Below, one piece after another: positions 35,807-49,211 of a DNA stretch of 64,000 nt. The stretch lies in contig CM045762.1 in NCBI GenBank assembly GCA_025200525.1, forward strand, positions 74,707,217-74,771,216. Reading direction: 5' to 3'. How positions within the stretch are numbered: the first letter of the stretch is position 1; every line of letters begins with the position of its first letter. The DNA is from Camellia lanceoleosa (lineage: Eukaryota; Streptophyta; Magnoliopsida; Ericales; Theaceae). The notes beneath the pieces were generated by a model that worked only from the letters and a program-made list of their open reading frames with translations, was not told where the DNA came from and ran no database searches. The position numbers and the translations under genes were made by a program.

Positions 35807-36758
35807 GTTTGATTTTTCTAATTTATGTTAATAACTCTGGCCATGGAAAAGCGTGCACAAAAATAAAAAATAAAATTGCTTTTCAATTACAATTTTAAAT
35901 TCGAGAATATTCTCCTTGTATCCAAATCCAAATCTATGTAAAATAATTTCAAGGTGGATATGCAAGGGGCCGACGACGGAATTTACAATATTACCCAAAC
36001 AAAAATACGTATGAATTGTAAATTTAACACTATATTTTTATTTTGAATATGAATGTTAATACGATATAAGTTTGTCTTGTTTACCATTTGAGGTGAACCC
36101 AAACGACTTTTAATCGAACGGGGTTCGAGCAACTTGGCATTTTATTGCCCTTTTAAGTTTATTGAACTGAGTTTGAACTGAACTCAAAAAATCGACGAAT
36201 TTGAAAATGTGTTCAATTTTAACTTATTTATATAATAAGTCATTCTTCAATTGTTATTTATTGAGCCGAATATCAATCGAGTTCAAATAATTTGATTTGT
36301 TTTGCGATATTAACTTAAATAGATATGCCAAGAAAATGAATATTAAATTAAATAAGAAATTATCAATATAAAAAATTATCAAGGCACTGTGGTGGATTTT
36401 TGAAATAGAATTTTCTTTTTTTTCATAGGTCTAATACTCAGATCTACAACATAATTTTCCTTATCTAAAAAATAACTAATGATATTATGGAACACAAATT
36501 ATTAAAGGCACATAGAAAAATAATGATGAAGGAGGGAAGACAATGTGAAGAGATGATAACGAAAAGGTGCTTTGCGAATAATTAAGTAGGACAATAAATA
36601 TTTCTGATGAATACGGAGATATGCAATTATCAATTTGCTTTTCATTTTCGCTCATACATGATTAAGCATGCATTTGGAAACTGTTGCAATTATCAATTGT
36701 TGCTTATCCACAATTTTGTAACGGTCACTAACCTAAAGTGTTGTAAACTACTTTACAG

Positions 36759-37145
36759 GTTGCTTTCCCCGTCTTGGAGGTTTTGAAAATTTCTGAATTG
36801 CCTAACATAATAGAGATATGGGACAAGGAATTACTCATAGCCTCAGAAAAAGAATCAAAGTCCTTCTGCCAACTGAAAGTCATGGAGGTTTTTAATTGTG
36901 AGAAATTGGTGCATGTGGTCCAGTTCAATATGCTCCCACGACTGCAAAATCTGGAAACATTCAACATAGATAATTGTCCAATGATGGAAGCGATAGTCTC
37001 GGAGAAAGGAAAAGAAGGATCCACCAGTAATGATATCATCGTGTTCTCTCAATTAACAACTCTTAATCTTTCTAGGTTGGTGAGCGTTAAAAGATTCTAC
37101 AGCTGGCCTACAAGATCTGAAGCACAACCCTTGTTCAACCACCAG
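36759..37145 (+). CDS. LRR exon 7 (type A)
   Basis: 129 codons, 'LKISELPN'. Private changes are 'WDKELL', 'CPMMEAI' and 'VKRFYSW'. Its counterpart at the same 9.5-kb offset is exon 14. Confidence 0.85.
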
Positions 37146-38126
37146 GTTTGATTTTGCTAATTTATTTTGTTAATCCTGGCCATGGGAAAGCGTGCACAAA
37201 AAAATTAAAATTGCTTTTGAAATACAATTTTAAATTTGAATCTTTTCTGAATATTCTCTTTCTATCCAAATCCAAATCGAAGTAAAATAATTTCAAGGTG
37301 GATATGGTAGGGGCCTACGATGGAAATTACAATGATACCCAAACAAAAATATGTATGAATTCTAAATTTAACACTATATTTTTATTTTGAATATGAATGT
37401 TAATATGATTTTATTTGCCTAAAATATATATAAGTTTGTCTTGTTTACCATTTTAACTGAACACAAACGACTTTTAATCGAACGGAGTTCGACCAACTTG
37501 GTATTTTATTGCCCTATTTAAGTTTGTAGAGCTGAGGTCAAACTGAACTCAAAAAGTCGGTGAATTTCAAAATTTGTTCAATTTTGACTTATTTATATAG
37601 TAAGTCATTCTTCAATTGTTATTTATTGAGCCGAATATCAATCGAGTTCAAATAATTTGATTTGTTTTGCCATATTAACTTAGATAGATATGCCGAGAAA
37701 ATGAATATTAAACTAAATAAGAAATTATCAATATAAAAAATTATCAAGGCACTGTGGTGAATTTTTTAAATAGAAATTTCTTTTTTTTTTTCATAGGTCT
37801 AATACTCAGATCTACAACATAATTTTCCTTATCTAAAAAATAACTAATGATATTATGGAACACAAATTATTAAAGGCACATAGAAAAATAATGATGAAAG
37901 AGGGAAGACAATGTGAAGAGATGATAACAAAAAGGTGCTTTGTTAATAATTAAGCAAGACAATAAATATTTCAGATGAATACGGAGATATGCAATTATCA
38001 ATTTGCTTTTCATTTCCACTCATACATGATTAAGCCTGCATTTCGAAACTGTTGCAATTATCAATTGTTGCTTATCCACAATTTTGTAACAGTCACTAAC
38101 CTAAAGTGTTGTAAACTACTTTACAG

Positions 38127-38513
38127 GTTGCTTTCCCCGTCTTGGAGGTTTTGAAAATTTCTGAATTGCCTAACATAATAGAGATATGAGACAAGCAATT
38201 ACTCATAGCCTCAGAAAAAGAATCAAAGTCCTTCTGCCAACTGAAAGTCATGGAGGTTTTTAATTGTGAGAAATTGGTGCATGTGGTCCAGTTCAATATG
38301 CTCCCAGTACTGAAAAATCTGGAAACATTCAACATAGATAATTGTCCAAACATGGAAGCGATAGTCTCGGAGAAAGGAAAAGAAGGATCCACCAGTAATG
38401 ATATCATCGTGTTCTCTCAATTGACAACTCTTAATCTTTCTAGGTTGGTGAGCATTAAAAGTTTCTACAGTTGGCCGACTAGATCTGAACCACAACCCTT
38501 GTTTAACCACCAG
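38127..38513 (+). pseudogene. LRR exon 8 (type A) with premature stop
   Basis: All exon landmarks and both splice sites are present, but codon 21 (38187-38189) is TGA where every other unit has TGG (Trp of 'EIW'). If spliced in, translation ends here. Because the exon is phase 0-0 it could be skipped without harm. The rest is near-identical to exons 9 and 10 ('LKNLETF', 'CPNMEAI', 'PTRSEPQ'). Confidence 0.85.
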
Positions 38514-39498
38514 GTTTGATTTTGCTAACTTATTTTATTAACCCTAGCCATGGGAAAGCGTGCACAAAAAAAAATTAAAATTGCTTTTCAATTACAATTT
38601 TAAATGTGAATGTTTTTTTGAATATTCTCTTTCTATCCAAATCCAAATCAAAGTAAAGTATTTCCAAGGTGGATATGCTAGGGGCCTACGATGGAAATTA
38701 CAATATTACCCAAACAAAAATTTCTATGAATTCTAAATTTAACACTATGTTTTTATTTTGAATATGAATGTTAATATGATTTTATTTGCCTAACATATAT
38801 ATAAGTTTGTCTTGTTTACCATTTTAGCTGAACCCAAACGACTTTTAATCGAACGGAGGTCGACCAACTTGGTATTTTCTTGCCCTATTTAAGTTTGTAG
38901 AGCTGAGGTCAAATTGAACTCAAAAAATCGGTGAATTTCAAAATGTGTTCAATTTTGACTTATTTATATAATAAGTCATTCTTCAATTGTTATTTATTGA
39001 GCCGAATATCAATCGAGTTCAAATAGGTTGATTTGTTTTGCCATATTAACTTAGATAGATATGCCGAGAAAATGAATATTAAACTAAATAAGAAATTATC
39101 AATATAAAAAATTATCAAGGCACTGTGGTGAATTTTTGAAATAGAAATTTCTTTTTTTTTTTTCATAGGTCTAATACTCAGATCTACAACATAATTTTCC
39201 TTATCTAAAAAATAACTAATGATATTATGGAACACAAATTATTAAAGGCACATAGAAAAATAATGATGAAAGAGGGAAGACAATGTGAAGAGATGATAAC
39301 AAAAAGGTGCTTTGTTAATAATTAAGCAAGACAATAAATATTTCAGATGAATACGGAGATATGCAATTATCAATTTGCTTTTCATTTCCGCACATACATG
39401 ATTATGCCTGCATTTGGAAACTGTTGCAATTATCAATTGTTGCTTATCCACAATTTTGTAACAGTCACTAACCTAAAGTGTTGTAAACTACTTTGCAG

Positions 39499-39885
39499 GT
39501 TGCTTTCCCCGTCTTGGAGGTTTTGAAAATTTCTGAATTGCCTAACATAATAGAGATATGGGACAAGCAATTACTCATAGCCTCAGAAAAAGAATCAAAG
39601 TCCTTCTGCCAACTGAAAGTCATGGAGGTTTTTAATTGTGAGAAATTGGTGCATGTGGTCCAGTTCAATATGCTCCCACTACTGAAAAATCTGGAAACAT
39701 TCAACATAGATAATTGTCCAAACATGGAAGCGATAGTCTCGGAGAAAGGAAAAGAAGGATCCACCAGTAATGATATCATCGTGTTCTCTCAATTAACAAC
39801 TCTTAATCTTTCTGGGTTGGTGAGCATTAAAAGTTTCTACAGTTGGCCGCCTAGATCTGAACCACAACCCTTGTTTAACCACCAG
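39499..39885 (+). CDS. LRR exon 9 (type A)
   Basis: 129 codons. The acceptor is CTTTGCAG rather than CTTTACAG, closer to consensus. It has 'LPLLKNLETF', 'LSGLVSIKSF' and 'PPRSEPQ'. It is a member of the near-identical triplet 8-9-10. Confidence 0.85.
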
Positions 39886-40865
39886 GTTTGATTTTGCTAA
39901 CTTATTTTATTAACCCTAGCCATGGGAAAGCGTGCACAAAAAAAATTAAAATTGCTTTTCAATTACTATTTTAAATGTGAATGTTTTTTTGAATATTCTC
40001 TTTCTCTCCAAATCCAAATCAAAGTAAAATATTTCCAAGGTGGATATGCTAGGGGCCTACGATGGAAATTACAATATTACCCAAACAAAAATTTCTATGA
40101 ATTCTAAATTTAACACTATGTTTTTATTTTGAATATGAATGTTAATATGATTTTATTTGCGTAACATATATATAAGTTTGTCTTGTTTATCATTTTAGCT
40201 GAACCCAAACGACTTTTAATCGAACGGAGTTCGACCAACTTGGTATTTTATTGCCCTATTTAAGTTTGTAGAGCTGAGGTCAAATTGAACTCAAAAAATC
40301 GGTGAATTTCAAAATGTGTTCAATTTTGACTTATTTATATAATAAGTCATTCTTCAATTGTTATTTGTTGAGCCGAATATCAATCGAGTTCAAATAGGTT
40401 GATTTGTTTTGCCATATTAACTTAGATAGATATGCCGAGAAAATGAATATTAAACTAAATAAGAAATTATCAATATAAAAAATTATCAAGGCACTGTGGT
40501 GAATTTTTGAAATATAATTTTTTTTTTTTTCATAGGTCTAATACTCAGATCTACAACATAATTTTCCTTATCTAAAAAATAACTAATGATATTATGGAAC
40601 ACAAATTATTAAAGGCACATAGAAAAATAATGATGAAAGAGGGAAGACAATGTGAAGAGATGATAACAAAAAGGTGCTTTGTTAATAATTAAGCAAGACA
40701 ATAAATATTTCAGATGAATACGGAGATATGCAATTATCAATTTGCTTTTCATTACCGCTCATACATGATTAAGCTTGCATTTGGAAACTGTTGCAATTAT
40801 CAATTGTTGCTTATCCACAATTTTGTAACAATCACTAACCGAAAGTGTTGTAAACTACTTTACAG

Positions 40866-41252
40866 GTTGCTTTCCCCGTCTTGGAGGTTTTGAAAATTTC
40901 TGAATTGCCTAACATAATAGAGATATGGGACAAGCAATTACTCATAGCCTCAGAAAAAGAATCAAAGTCCTTCTGCCAACTGAAAGTCATGGAGGTTTTT
41001 AATTGTGAGAAATTGGTGCATGTGGTCCAGTTCAATATGCTCCCACTACTGAAAAATCTGGAAACATTCAACATAGATAATTGTCCAAACATGGAAGCGA
41101 TAGTCTCGGAGAAAGGAAAAGAAGGATCCACCAGTAATGATATCATCGTGTTCTCTCAATTAACAACTCTTAATCTTTCTAGGTTGGTGAGCATTAAAAG
41201 TTTCTACAGTTGGCCGACTAGATCTGAACCACAACCCTTGTTTAACCACCAG
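40866..41252 (+). CDS. LRR exon 10 (type A)
   Basis: 129 codons, differing from exon 9 by about two residues (LSRL, PTRS). Both lack the TGA of exon 8, so that mutation arose after the triplet formed or was not spread by conversion. Confidence 0.85.
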
Positions 41253-42184
41253 GTTTGATTTTGCTAACTTATTTTATTAACCCTAGCCATGGGAAAGCGT
41301 GCACAAAAAAAAATTAAAATTGCTTTTCAATTACAATTTTAAATTTGAATGTTTTTTGAATATTCTCTTTCTATCCAAATCCAAATCAAAGTAAAATATT
41401 TCCAAGGTGGATATGCTAGGGGCCTACGATGGAAATTACAATATCACCCAAACAAAAATTTCTATGAATTCTAAATTTAACACTATGTTTTTATTTTGAA
41501 TATGAATGTTAATATGATTTTATTTGCCTAACATATATATAAGTTTGTCTTGTTTACCATTTTAGCTGAACCCAAACGACTTTTAATCGAACGGAGTTCG
41601 AGCAACTTGGTATTTTATTGCCCTATTAAGTGTATAGAGTTGAGGTCAAACTGAACTAAAAAATCGGCGAATTTCAAAATTTGTTCAATTTTGACTTATT
41701 TATATAATAAGTCATTCTTCAATTGTTATTTATTGAGCCGAATATCAATCGAGTTCAAATAATATTATTTGTTTTGCCATATTAACTTAAATAGATATGC
41801 CGAGAAAATGAATATTAAATTAAATAAGAAATTATCAATATGAAAAATTATCAAGGCACTGTGGTGAATTTTTGAAATAAAATTTTCTTTTTTTTCATAG
41901 GTCTAATACTCAGATCTACAACATAATTTTCCTTATCTAAAAAATAACTAATGAGATTATGGAAGACAAATTTTTAAAGGCGCATAGAAAAACAATGATG
42001 AAGGAGGGAAGACAGGACGAGAAATATTTCAGATGAACACGGAGATATGCAATTATCAATTTGCTTTTCATTTCCGCTCATACATTATTAAGCCTGCATT
42101 TGGAAACTGTCGCAATTATCAAATGTTGCTTATCCACAATTTTGAAACAGTCACTAACCTAAAGTGTTGTAAACTACTTTACAG

Positions 42185-42574
42185 GTTGCTTTCCCAGTCT
42201 TGGAGGTTTTTAAAATTTGTGAATTGCCTAACATAAAAGAGATATGGGACAAGCAATTGCTCATAGCCTCAGAAAAAGAAACAAAGTCCTTCTGCCAACT
42301 GAAAGACATGGTGGTTTTTAATTGTGAGAAATTGGTACATGTGGTCCAGTTCAATATGCTCCCACGACTGCAAAATCTGAAAATATTCATCGTAGATAAT
42401 TGTCCAAAGATGGAAGTGATAGTTTCAGAGAAAGAAAAAGAAGAAGGAACCACCAATAATGATATCATCCTGTTCTCTCAATTAACAACTCTTAATCTTT
42501 TTAGGTTGGTGAGCATTAAAAGTTTCTACAACTTGCCTACTAGATCTGAAGCACAACCCTTGTTCAACCACCAG
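42185..42574 (+). CDS. LRR exon 11 (type B)
   Basis: 130 codons, 'EVFKICELPN' (Leu9 to Phe), otherwise as exon 4. Its upstream intron is about 45 bp shorter than in other units (GGGAAGACA joined to GGACGAGAAAT near 42013), which explains the 1,319-bp spacing. Confidence 0.85.
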
Positions 42575-43547
42575 GTTTGATTTTGCTAATTTATGTTATT
42601 AACCCTGGCCATGGGAAAGCGTGCACAAAAAAAAAAATTTAAAATTGCTTTTCAATTACAATTTTAAATTCGAGAATATTCTCTCTGTATCCAAATCCAA
42701 ATCTATGTAAAATAATTTCAAGGTGGATATGCAAGGGGCCTACGACGAAATTTACAATATTACCTAAACAAAAATATGTATGAATTCTAAATTTAACACT
42801 TTATTTTTATTTTGAATATGAATGTTAATACGATTTTATTTGACTAAAATATGTATAAGTTTGTCTTGTTTACCATTTGAGGTGAACCCAAACGACTTTT
42901 AATCGAACGGGGTTCGAGCAACTTGGTATTTTATTGCCCTTTTGAGTTTATTGAACTGAGTTCGAACTAAACTCAAAAAATCGACGAATTTGAAAATCTG
43001 TTCAGTTTTAACTTATTTATATAATAAGTCATTCTTCAATTGTTATTTATTGAGCCGAATATCAATCGAGTTCAAACAATTTGATTTGTTTTGCCATATT
43101 AACTTAAATAGATATGCCAAGAAAAAGAATATTAAATTAAATAAGAAATTATCAATATAAAAAATTATCAAGGCACTGTGGTGAATTTTTGAAATAGAAT
43201 TTTCTTTTTTTTGATAGGTCTAATACTCAGATCTACAACATAATTTTCCTTATCTAAAAAATAACTAATGAGATTATGGAACACAAATTATTAAAGGCAC
43301 ACAGAAAACTAATGATGAAAGGGGGAAGACAATGGGAAGAGATGATAACAAAAAGGTGCTTTGTTAATAATTAAGCAAGACAATAAATATTTCAGATGAA
43401 TACGGAGATATGCAATTATCAATTTGCTTTTCATTTCCGCTCATACATGATTAAGCATGCATTTGGAAACTGTTGCAATTATTAATTGTTGCTTATCCAC
43501 AATTTTGTAACAGTCACTAACCTAAAGTGTTGTAAACTACTTTACAG

Positions 43548-43934
43548 GTTGCTTTCCCCGTCTTGGAGGTTTTGCAAATTTCTGAATTGCCTAACATAAT
43601 AGAGATATGGGACAAGCAATTACTTATAGCCTCAGAAAAAGAATCAAAGTCCTTCTGCCAACTGAAAGTCATGGAGGTTTTTAATTGTGAGAAATTGGTG
43701 CATGTGGTCCAGTTCAATATTCTCCCACGACTGCAAAATCTGGAAACATTCAACATAGATAATTGTCCAAAGATGGAAGCGATAGTCTCGGAGAAAGGAA
43801 AAGAAGGATCCACCAGTAATGATATCATCGTGTTCTCTCAATTAAGAACTCTTAATCTTTCTAGGTTGGTGAGCGTTAAATGTTTCTATAGCTGGCCTAC
43901 AAGATCTGAAGCACAACCCTTGTTCAACCACCAG
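43548..43934 (+). CDS. LRR exon 12 (type A)
   Basis: 129 codons, 'LQISELPN', 'NILPRLQNL', 'LRTLNL' and 'VKCFYSW'. It is the undamaged counterpart of exon 5. Confidence 0.85.
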
Positions 43935-44911
43935 GTTTGATTTTGCTAATTTATTTTATTAATCCTGGCCACGGGAAAGCGTGCACAAAAAAAATTAAAA
44001 TTGCTTTTCAATTACAATTTTAAATTTGAATGTTTTTTGAATATTCTCTTTCTATCCAAATCCAAATCAAAGTAAAATATTTCCAAGGTGGATATGCTAG
44101 GGGCCTACGATGGAAATTACAATATTACCCAAAGAAAAATTTCTATGAATTCTAAATTTAACACTATGTTTTTATTTTGAATATGAATGTTAATATGATT
44201 TTATTTGCCTAACATATATATAAGTTTGCCTTGTTTACCATTTTAGCTGAACCCAAACGACTTTTAATCGAACGAAGTTCGAGCAACTTGGAATTTTATT
44301 GCCTTTTTCACTTTATGGAACTGAGTTCGAACTGAACTCAAAAAAACGGAGAATTTCAAAATGTGTTGAATTTTAACTTATTTATATAATAAGTCATTCT
44401 TCAATTGTTATTTATTGAGCCGAATATCAATCGAGTTCAAATAATTTGATTTGTTTTGCCATATTAACTTAAATAGATATGCCGAGAAAATGAATATGAA
44501 ATTAAATAAGAAATTATCAATATGAAAAATTATCAAGGCACTGTGGTGAATTTTTGAAATAAAATTTTCTTTTTTTTCATAGGTCTAATACTCAGATCTA
44601 CAACATAATTCTCCTTATCTAAAAAATAACTAATGAGATTATGGAACACAAATTATTAAAGGCGCATAGAAAAACAATGATGAAGGAGGGAAGACAATGT
44701 GAAGAGCTGATAACAAAAAGGTGCTTAGCTAATAATTAAGCAAGACGAGAAATATTTCAGATGAACACAGAGATATGCAATTATCAATTTGCGTTTCATT
44801 TCCGCTCATACATTATTAAGCCTGCATTTGGAAACTGTCGCAATTATCAAATGTTGCTTATCCACAATTTTGTAACAGTCACTAACCTAAGTGTTGTAAA
44901 CTACTTTACAG

Positions 44912-45301
44912 GTTGCTTTCCCAGTCTTGGAGGTTTTGAAAATTTGTGAATTGCCTAACATAAAAGAGATATGGGAGAAGCAATTGCTCATAGCCTCAGA
45001 AAAAGAATCAAAGTCCTTCTGCCAACTGAAAGACATGGTAGTTTTTAATTGTGAGAAATTGGTACATGTGGTCCAGTTCAATATGCTCCCACGACTGCAA
45101 AATCTGAAAATATTCATCGTAGATAATTGTCCAAAGATGGAAGCGATAGTTTCAGAGAAAGAAAAAGAAGAAGGAACCACCAATATCGATATCATCCTGT
45201 TCTCTCAATTAACAACTCTTAATCTTTTTAGGTTGGTGAGCGTTAAAAGTTTCTACAACTGGCCTACAAGATCTGAAGCACAACCCTTGTTCAACCACCA
45301 G
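44912..45301 (+). CDS. LRR exon 13 (type B)
   Basis: 130 codons. It reads 'TTNIDIIL' where exon 6 has NND. The donor is CAG|GTTCGA instead of GTTTGA, so read-through into the intron would add four residues before the next stop instead of one. Confidence 0.85.
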
Positions 45302-46271
45302 GTTCGATTTTGCTAATTTATGTTATTAACCTTGGCCGTGGGAAGGCGTGCAAAAAAAAAAATTAAAATTGCATTTCAACTACAATTTTAAATTCGAGAA
45401 TATTCTCTTTGTATCCAAATCCAAATCTATGTAAAATAATTTCAAGGTGGATATGCAAGGGGCCTACGACGGAATTTAGAATATTACCCAAACAAAAATA
45501 CGTATGAATTCTAAATTTAACACTATATTTTTATTTTGAATATGAATGTTAATACGATTTTATTTGACTAAAATATGTATAAGTTTGTCTTGTTTACCAT
45601 TTGAGGTGAACCCAAACGACTTTTAATCGAACGGGGTTCGAGCAACTTGGTATTTTATTGCCCTTTTAAGTTTATTGAACTGAGTTCAAACTGAACCCAA
45701 AAAATCAACGAATTTGAAAATGTGTTCAAATTTAACTTATTTGCATAATAAGTCATTCTTCAATTGTTATTTATTGAGCCGAATATCAATCGAGTTCAAA
45801 TAATTTCATTTGTTTTGCCATATTAACTTAAATAGATATGCCAAGAAAATGAATATTAAATTAAATAAGAAATTATCAATATAAAAAATTATCAAGGCAC
45901 TGTGGTGAATTTTTGAAATAGAATTTTCTTTTTTGTCATAGGTCTAATACTCAGATCTACAACATAATTTTCCTTATCTAAAAAATAACTAATGAGATTA
46001 TGGAACACAAATTATTAAAGGCACATAGAAAAATAATGATGAAAGAGGGAAGACAATGTGAAGAGATGATAACAAAAAGGTGCTTTGTTAATAATTAAGC
46101 AAGACAATAAATATTTCAGATGAATACAGAGATATGCAATTATCAATTTGCTTTTCATTTCCGCCCAGACATGATTATGCATGCATTTGGAAACTGTTGC
46201 AATTATGAATTGTTGCTTATCCACAATTTTGTAACTGTCACTAACCTAAAGTGTTGTAAACTACTTTACAG

Positions 46272-46658
46272 GTTGCTTTCCCCGTCTTGGTGGTTTTGAA
46301 AATTTCTGAATTGCCTAACATAATAGAGATATGGGACAAGCAATTACTCATAGCCTCAGAAAAAGAATCAAAGTCCTTCTGCCAACTGAAAGTCATGGAG
46401 GTTTTTAATTGTGAGAAATTGGTGCATGTGGTCCAGTTCAATATGCTCCAACGACTGCAAAATCTGGAAACATTCAACATAGATAATTGTCCAAACATGG
46501 AAGCGATAGTCTCGGAGAAAGGAAAAGAAGGATCCACCAGTAATGATATCATCGTGTTCTCTCAATTAACAACTCTTAATCTTTCTAGGTTGGTGAGCGT
46601 TAAATGTTTCTATAGCTGGCCTACAAGATCTGAAGCACAACCCTTGTTCAACCACCAG
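46272..46658 (+). CDS. LRR exon 14 (type A)
   Basis: 129 codons, 'VVLKISELPN' (Glu7 to Val), 'MLQRLQNL', 'CPNMEAI' and 'VKCFYSW'. It is the last exon before the retrotransposon insertion, which lies 163 bp into its downstream intron. Confidence 0.85.
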
Positions 46659-48297
46659 GTTTGATTTTGCTAACTTATTTTATTAACCCTAGCCATGGGA
46701 AAGCGTGCAGAAAAAAAAATTAAAATTGCTTTTCAATTACAATTTTAAATTTGAATCTTTTTTGAATATTCTCTTTCTATCCAAATCCAAATCAAAGTAA
46801 AATAATTCGAAGGTGGATATGTGTAACGCCCTCAAAAATAAACCCATACATATATAATAATAATATGCATTCCTTCATCAGAGTATCATTAAATAAAACA
46901 TTACATGTAATAACCAAATAATGCCCTACGGGCTTACATCTTTCCAAGCCAACACTTGGGTACAAAACCATGAATTCTAACTCAAATACAAATAAAGCCC
47001 TAGGCTTGAATGTTTACATAGTTCATATAAAACAAATCAAACATATAAAGCAAATCTTCAAGTCCAAATCCTCCCAAGCTAAGTCCTTGGAGGTAGTGAA
47101 CCGCCGGAACCTGAAAATGAAGTTCCCATATAGGGTGAGCCACAGCCCAGTAGAGAAATACTAAACCAAGCATAAGAATTAACTAAAGCAGTAGCATCTG
47201 ATACATGGTTAACACAAAATATTCCATTTTACAATTTCATGACACAAATGTCCACATTGCCTATGACACTTTGTCTATGGCATAATTCACCTTCCAACTA
47301 TGGCTCAGAACCTGGCCAAACAACTCAACAAGGATAACAAATCAGGTTAAACCTTTCTTATAACAAAGTAAACACACGTACTGATGTTATAACAATCTCA
47401 ATCAAATTCACTTCCATACTTCCCAACAACAAATAGATAAGCATATAAGCTGTATCTCTGCTATAGGCGCGCATAAGCAGCAACCCTGGGTTCACCCCCT
47501 TTCTTCCCATAATCATTAACCGGTTTAGAGGTACACCCCCATCTTCCCCTAAACCGTGGAGTACACCCCCTTTCTCCTCCCATACACAAGTAATGCATAT
47601 AAACAGAAAGTCATATACATAATAAATCAATACATAAATTTAATGTATTAATCCAACTTTTATACTCAACCACTTAACCAAATGATTAGTTTCAATTTTG
47701 CCTAATCCACATGCAATGTCTACAACAATCATGGCTATCCTCCACCGATAGCCCAAAACAATTATTTCTAAATAAGAAATAAATATAACAACAAATGTAA
47801 TTTCAACATTTTCAAAGGTAAGTATTTAAACTAACCAAATACATCATTAAACCACTAAATTCCCCAATCTCATGAATTAAACCCAATATCACAATCTTCC
47901 CTTAAATTAATTATATAAATTAATCTATGATAAACCCTAAGGTTTCTCCCAAAATTACCAAACTACCCCCACATACCAAAATACCACCACTTAGGATTAA
48001 AACGTATAAATGGAGTAGGAAATCCCTACCTTGAAGAAAATAACCCAAACTTAGAAGATGGAGATGATGACCCAAACTTCAAAATGCTCCAAACCAACAA
48101 TTGCTCAGATTAAATGAAAGCCCTCACTCTCCTCTATCATATTAACAAAGGCCCTAGGGTAGATTCACACTCTAGAGAGATCAAACCTTAGAGAGAAGAT
48201 AAGTTTAGAGAGAGAGAGTGTGGGCTGCTAGGGTTTACCAAACAAAAGAAGAAGAAAAGTGATGTTTAATCCCGTAGCTGCCAACTGATATAAACAG

Positions 48298-48378
48298 GCT
48301 CGCTCGAGCGAAGACTTGGTCGCTCGAGCGACCAGACACAGAAAACCTCGCTCGAGTGAAGAGAAGCTCGCTCGAGCC
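48298..48378. repeat. CTCGAG palindrome cluster of LTR D, left part
   Basis: Four GCTCGAGC-type copies (CTCGCTCGAGCGAAG, GTCGCTCGAGCGACC and others). The cluster continues at 55501-55585 on the other side of E, so E landed inside or beside this cluster. Confidence 0.85.
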
Positions 48379-48410
48379 AAAAACATGATGCTTCAGGTCT
48401 ACACTAGACG

Positions 48411-48415
48411 CAACC
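48411..48415. repeat. Target-site duplication CAACC of element E (left)
   Basis: CAACC directly precedes TGTCACGACCCC; the right copy at 55495-55499 follows GGTTATTACA. Confidence 0.9.
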
Positions 48416-49053
48416 TGTCACGACCCCAAACTGCCCCTAGTAGAATGGTGCCGTGATGGCCAGTAATCCGAGATTACCGAAGGCCAACTTTCAAAGTTCA
48501 CACACAATCAGAGTATAATATATGGGGCTTACATGTGCGGAAGCAATATATGTAAGTCTAACTAGTCCATAAGAGCTGTGCATATGTCAAATGAAATGGC
48601 ATACATCTTAATTAAAGTCTTACAACTTGACTACAAATAAAATAAGGTACATATTACATCTTGATCAAAAGGCTTCTCAAGCCAACATTTACAAAATACA
48701 TGAAATGCAACTAAGAAGCATAATCTTCAAGATTGCTGACATAACATGAATCCAAAACATCTTGCAAAACACACACATCTCGGCGTGGCCGACTTCTTGC
48801 TTGTTACCTACATACATATAGAGAGGGTGAGCTTGGATACTCAGTGAATGGTACAAGTAATAAAGGGTTTAATGAATGATTCCCGAGGTCTTGTCAAAAC
48901 AATACATATATCATAGCTTGTTCAAAACATGTACTTGGCATAACTTGTATCTAAACATGTACTTGGAGTGATGACATTCCGAGCAAAACAAAAGCATAAC
49001 CTCGGCATCGAGCACACCCGTTCATAGTTCGTCGGTGGCCGATATCTTAACAA

Positions 49054-49211
49054 GGGTGCTACTTGGGCTTAACGTCCCCTAGCACAAAAGGACGGTGCTA
49101 CCTGGGCTTAAAGTCCCCTAGCACGGAAGGACTATGTTACCTGGGCTTAACGTCCCCTAACACGAAAGGACGGTGCTACCTGGGCTTAACGTCCCCTAAC
49201 ACGAAAGGACG
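49054..49211. repeat. 39-bp tandem repeat, four units (LTR of E)
   Basis: Units run GGTGCTACCTGGGCTTAACG + TCCCCTAACACGAAAGGAC. Since 39 is a multiple of 3 they create a false open frame of 13-residue repeats. The same block is at 53243-53400. Confidence 0.9.

Noticed and set aside
28706..46565. A second antisense frame of about 65 codons in many units ('MREHDDIITGGSFF')
   Set aside because: Another shadow of the exon in a different frame. It is lost in several units with no pattern suggesting selection.
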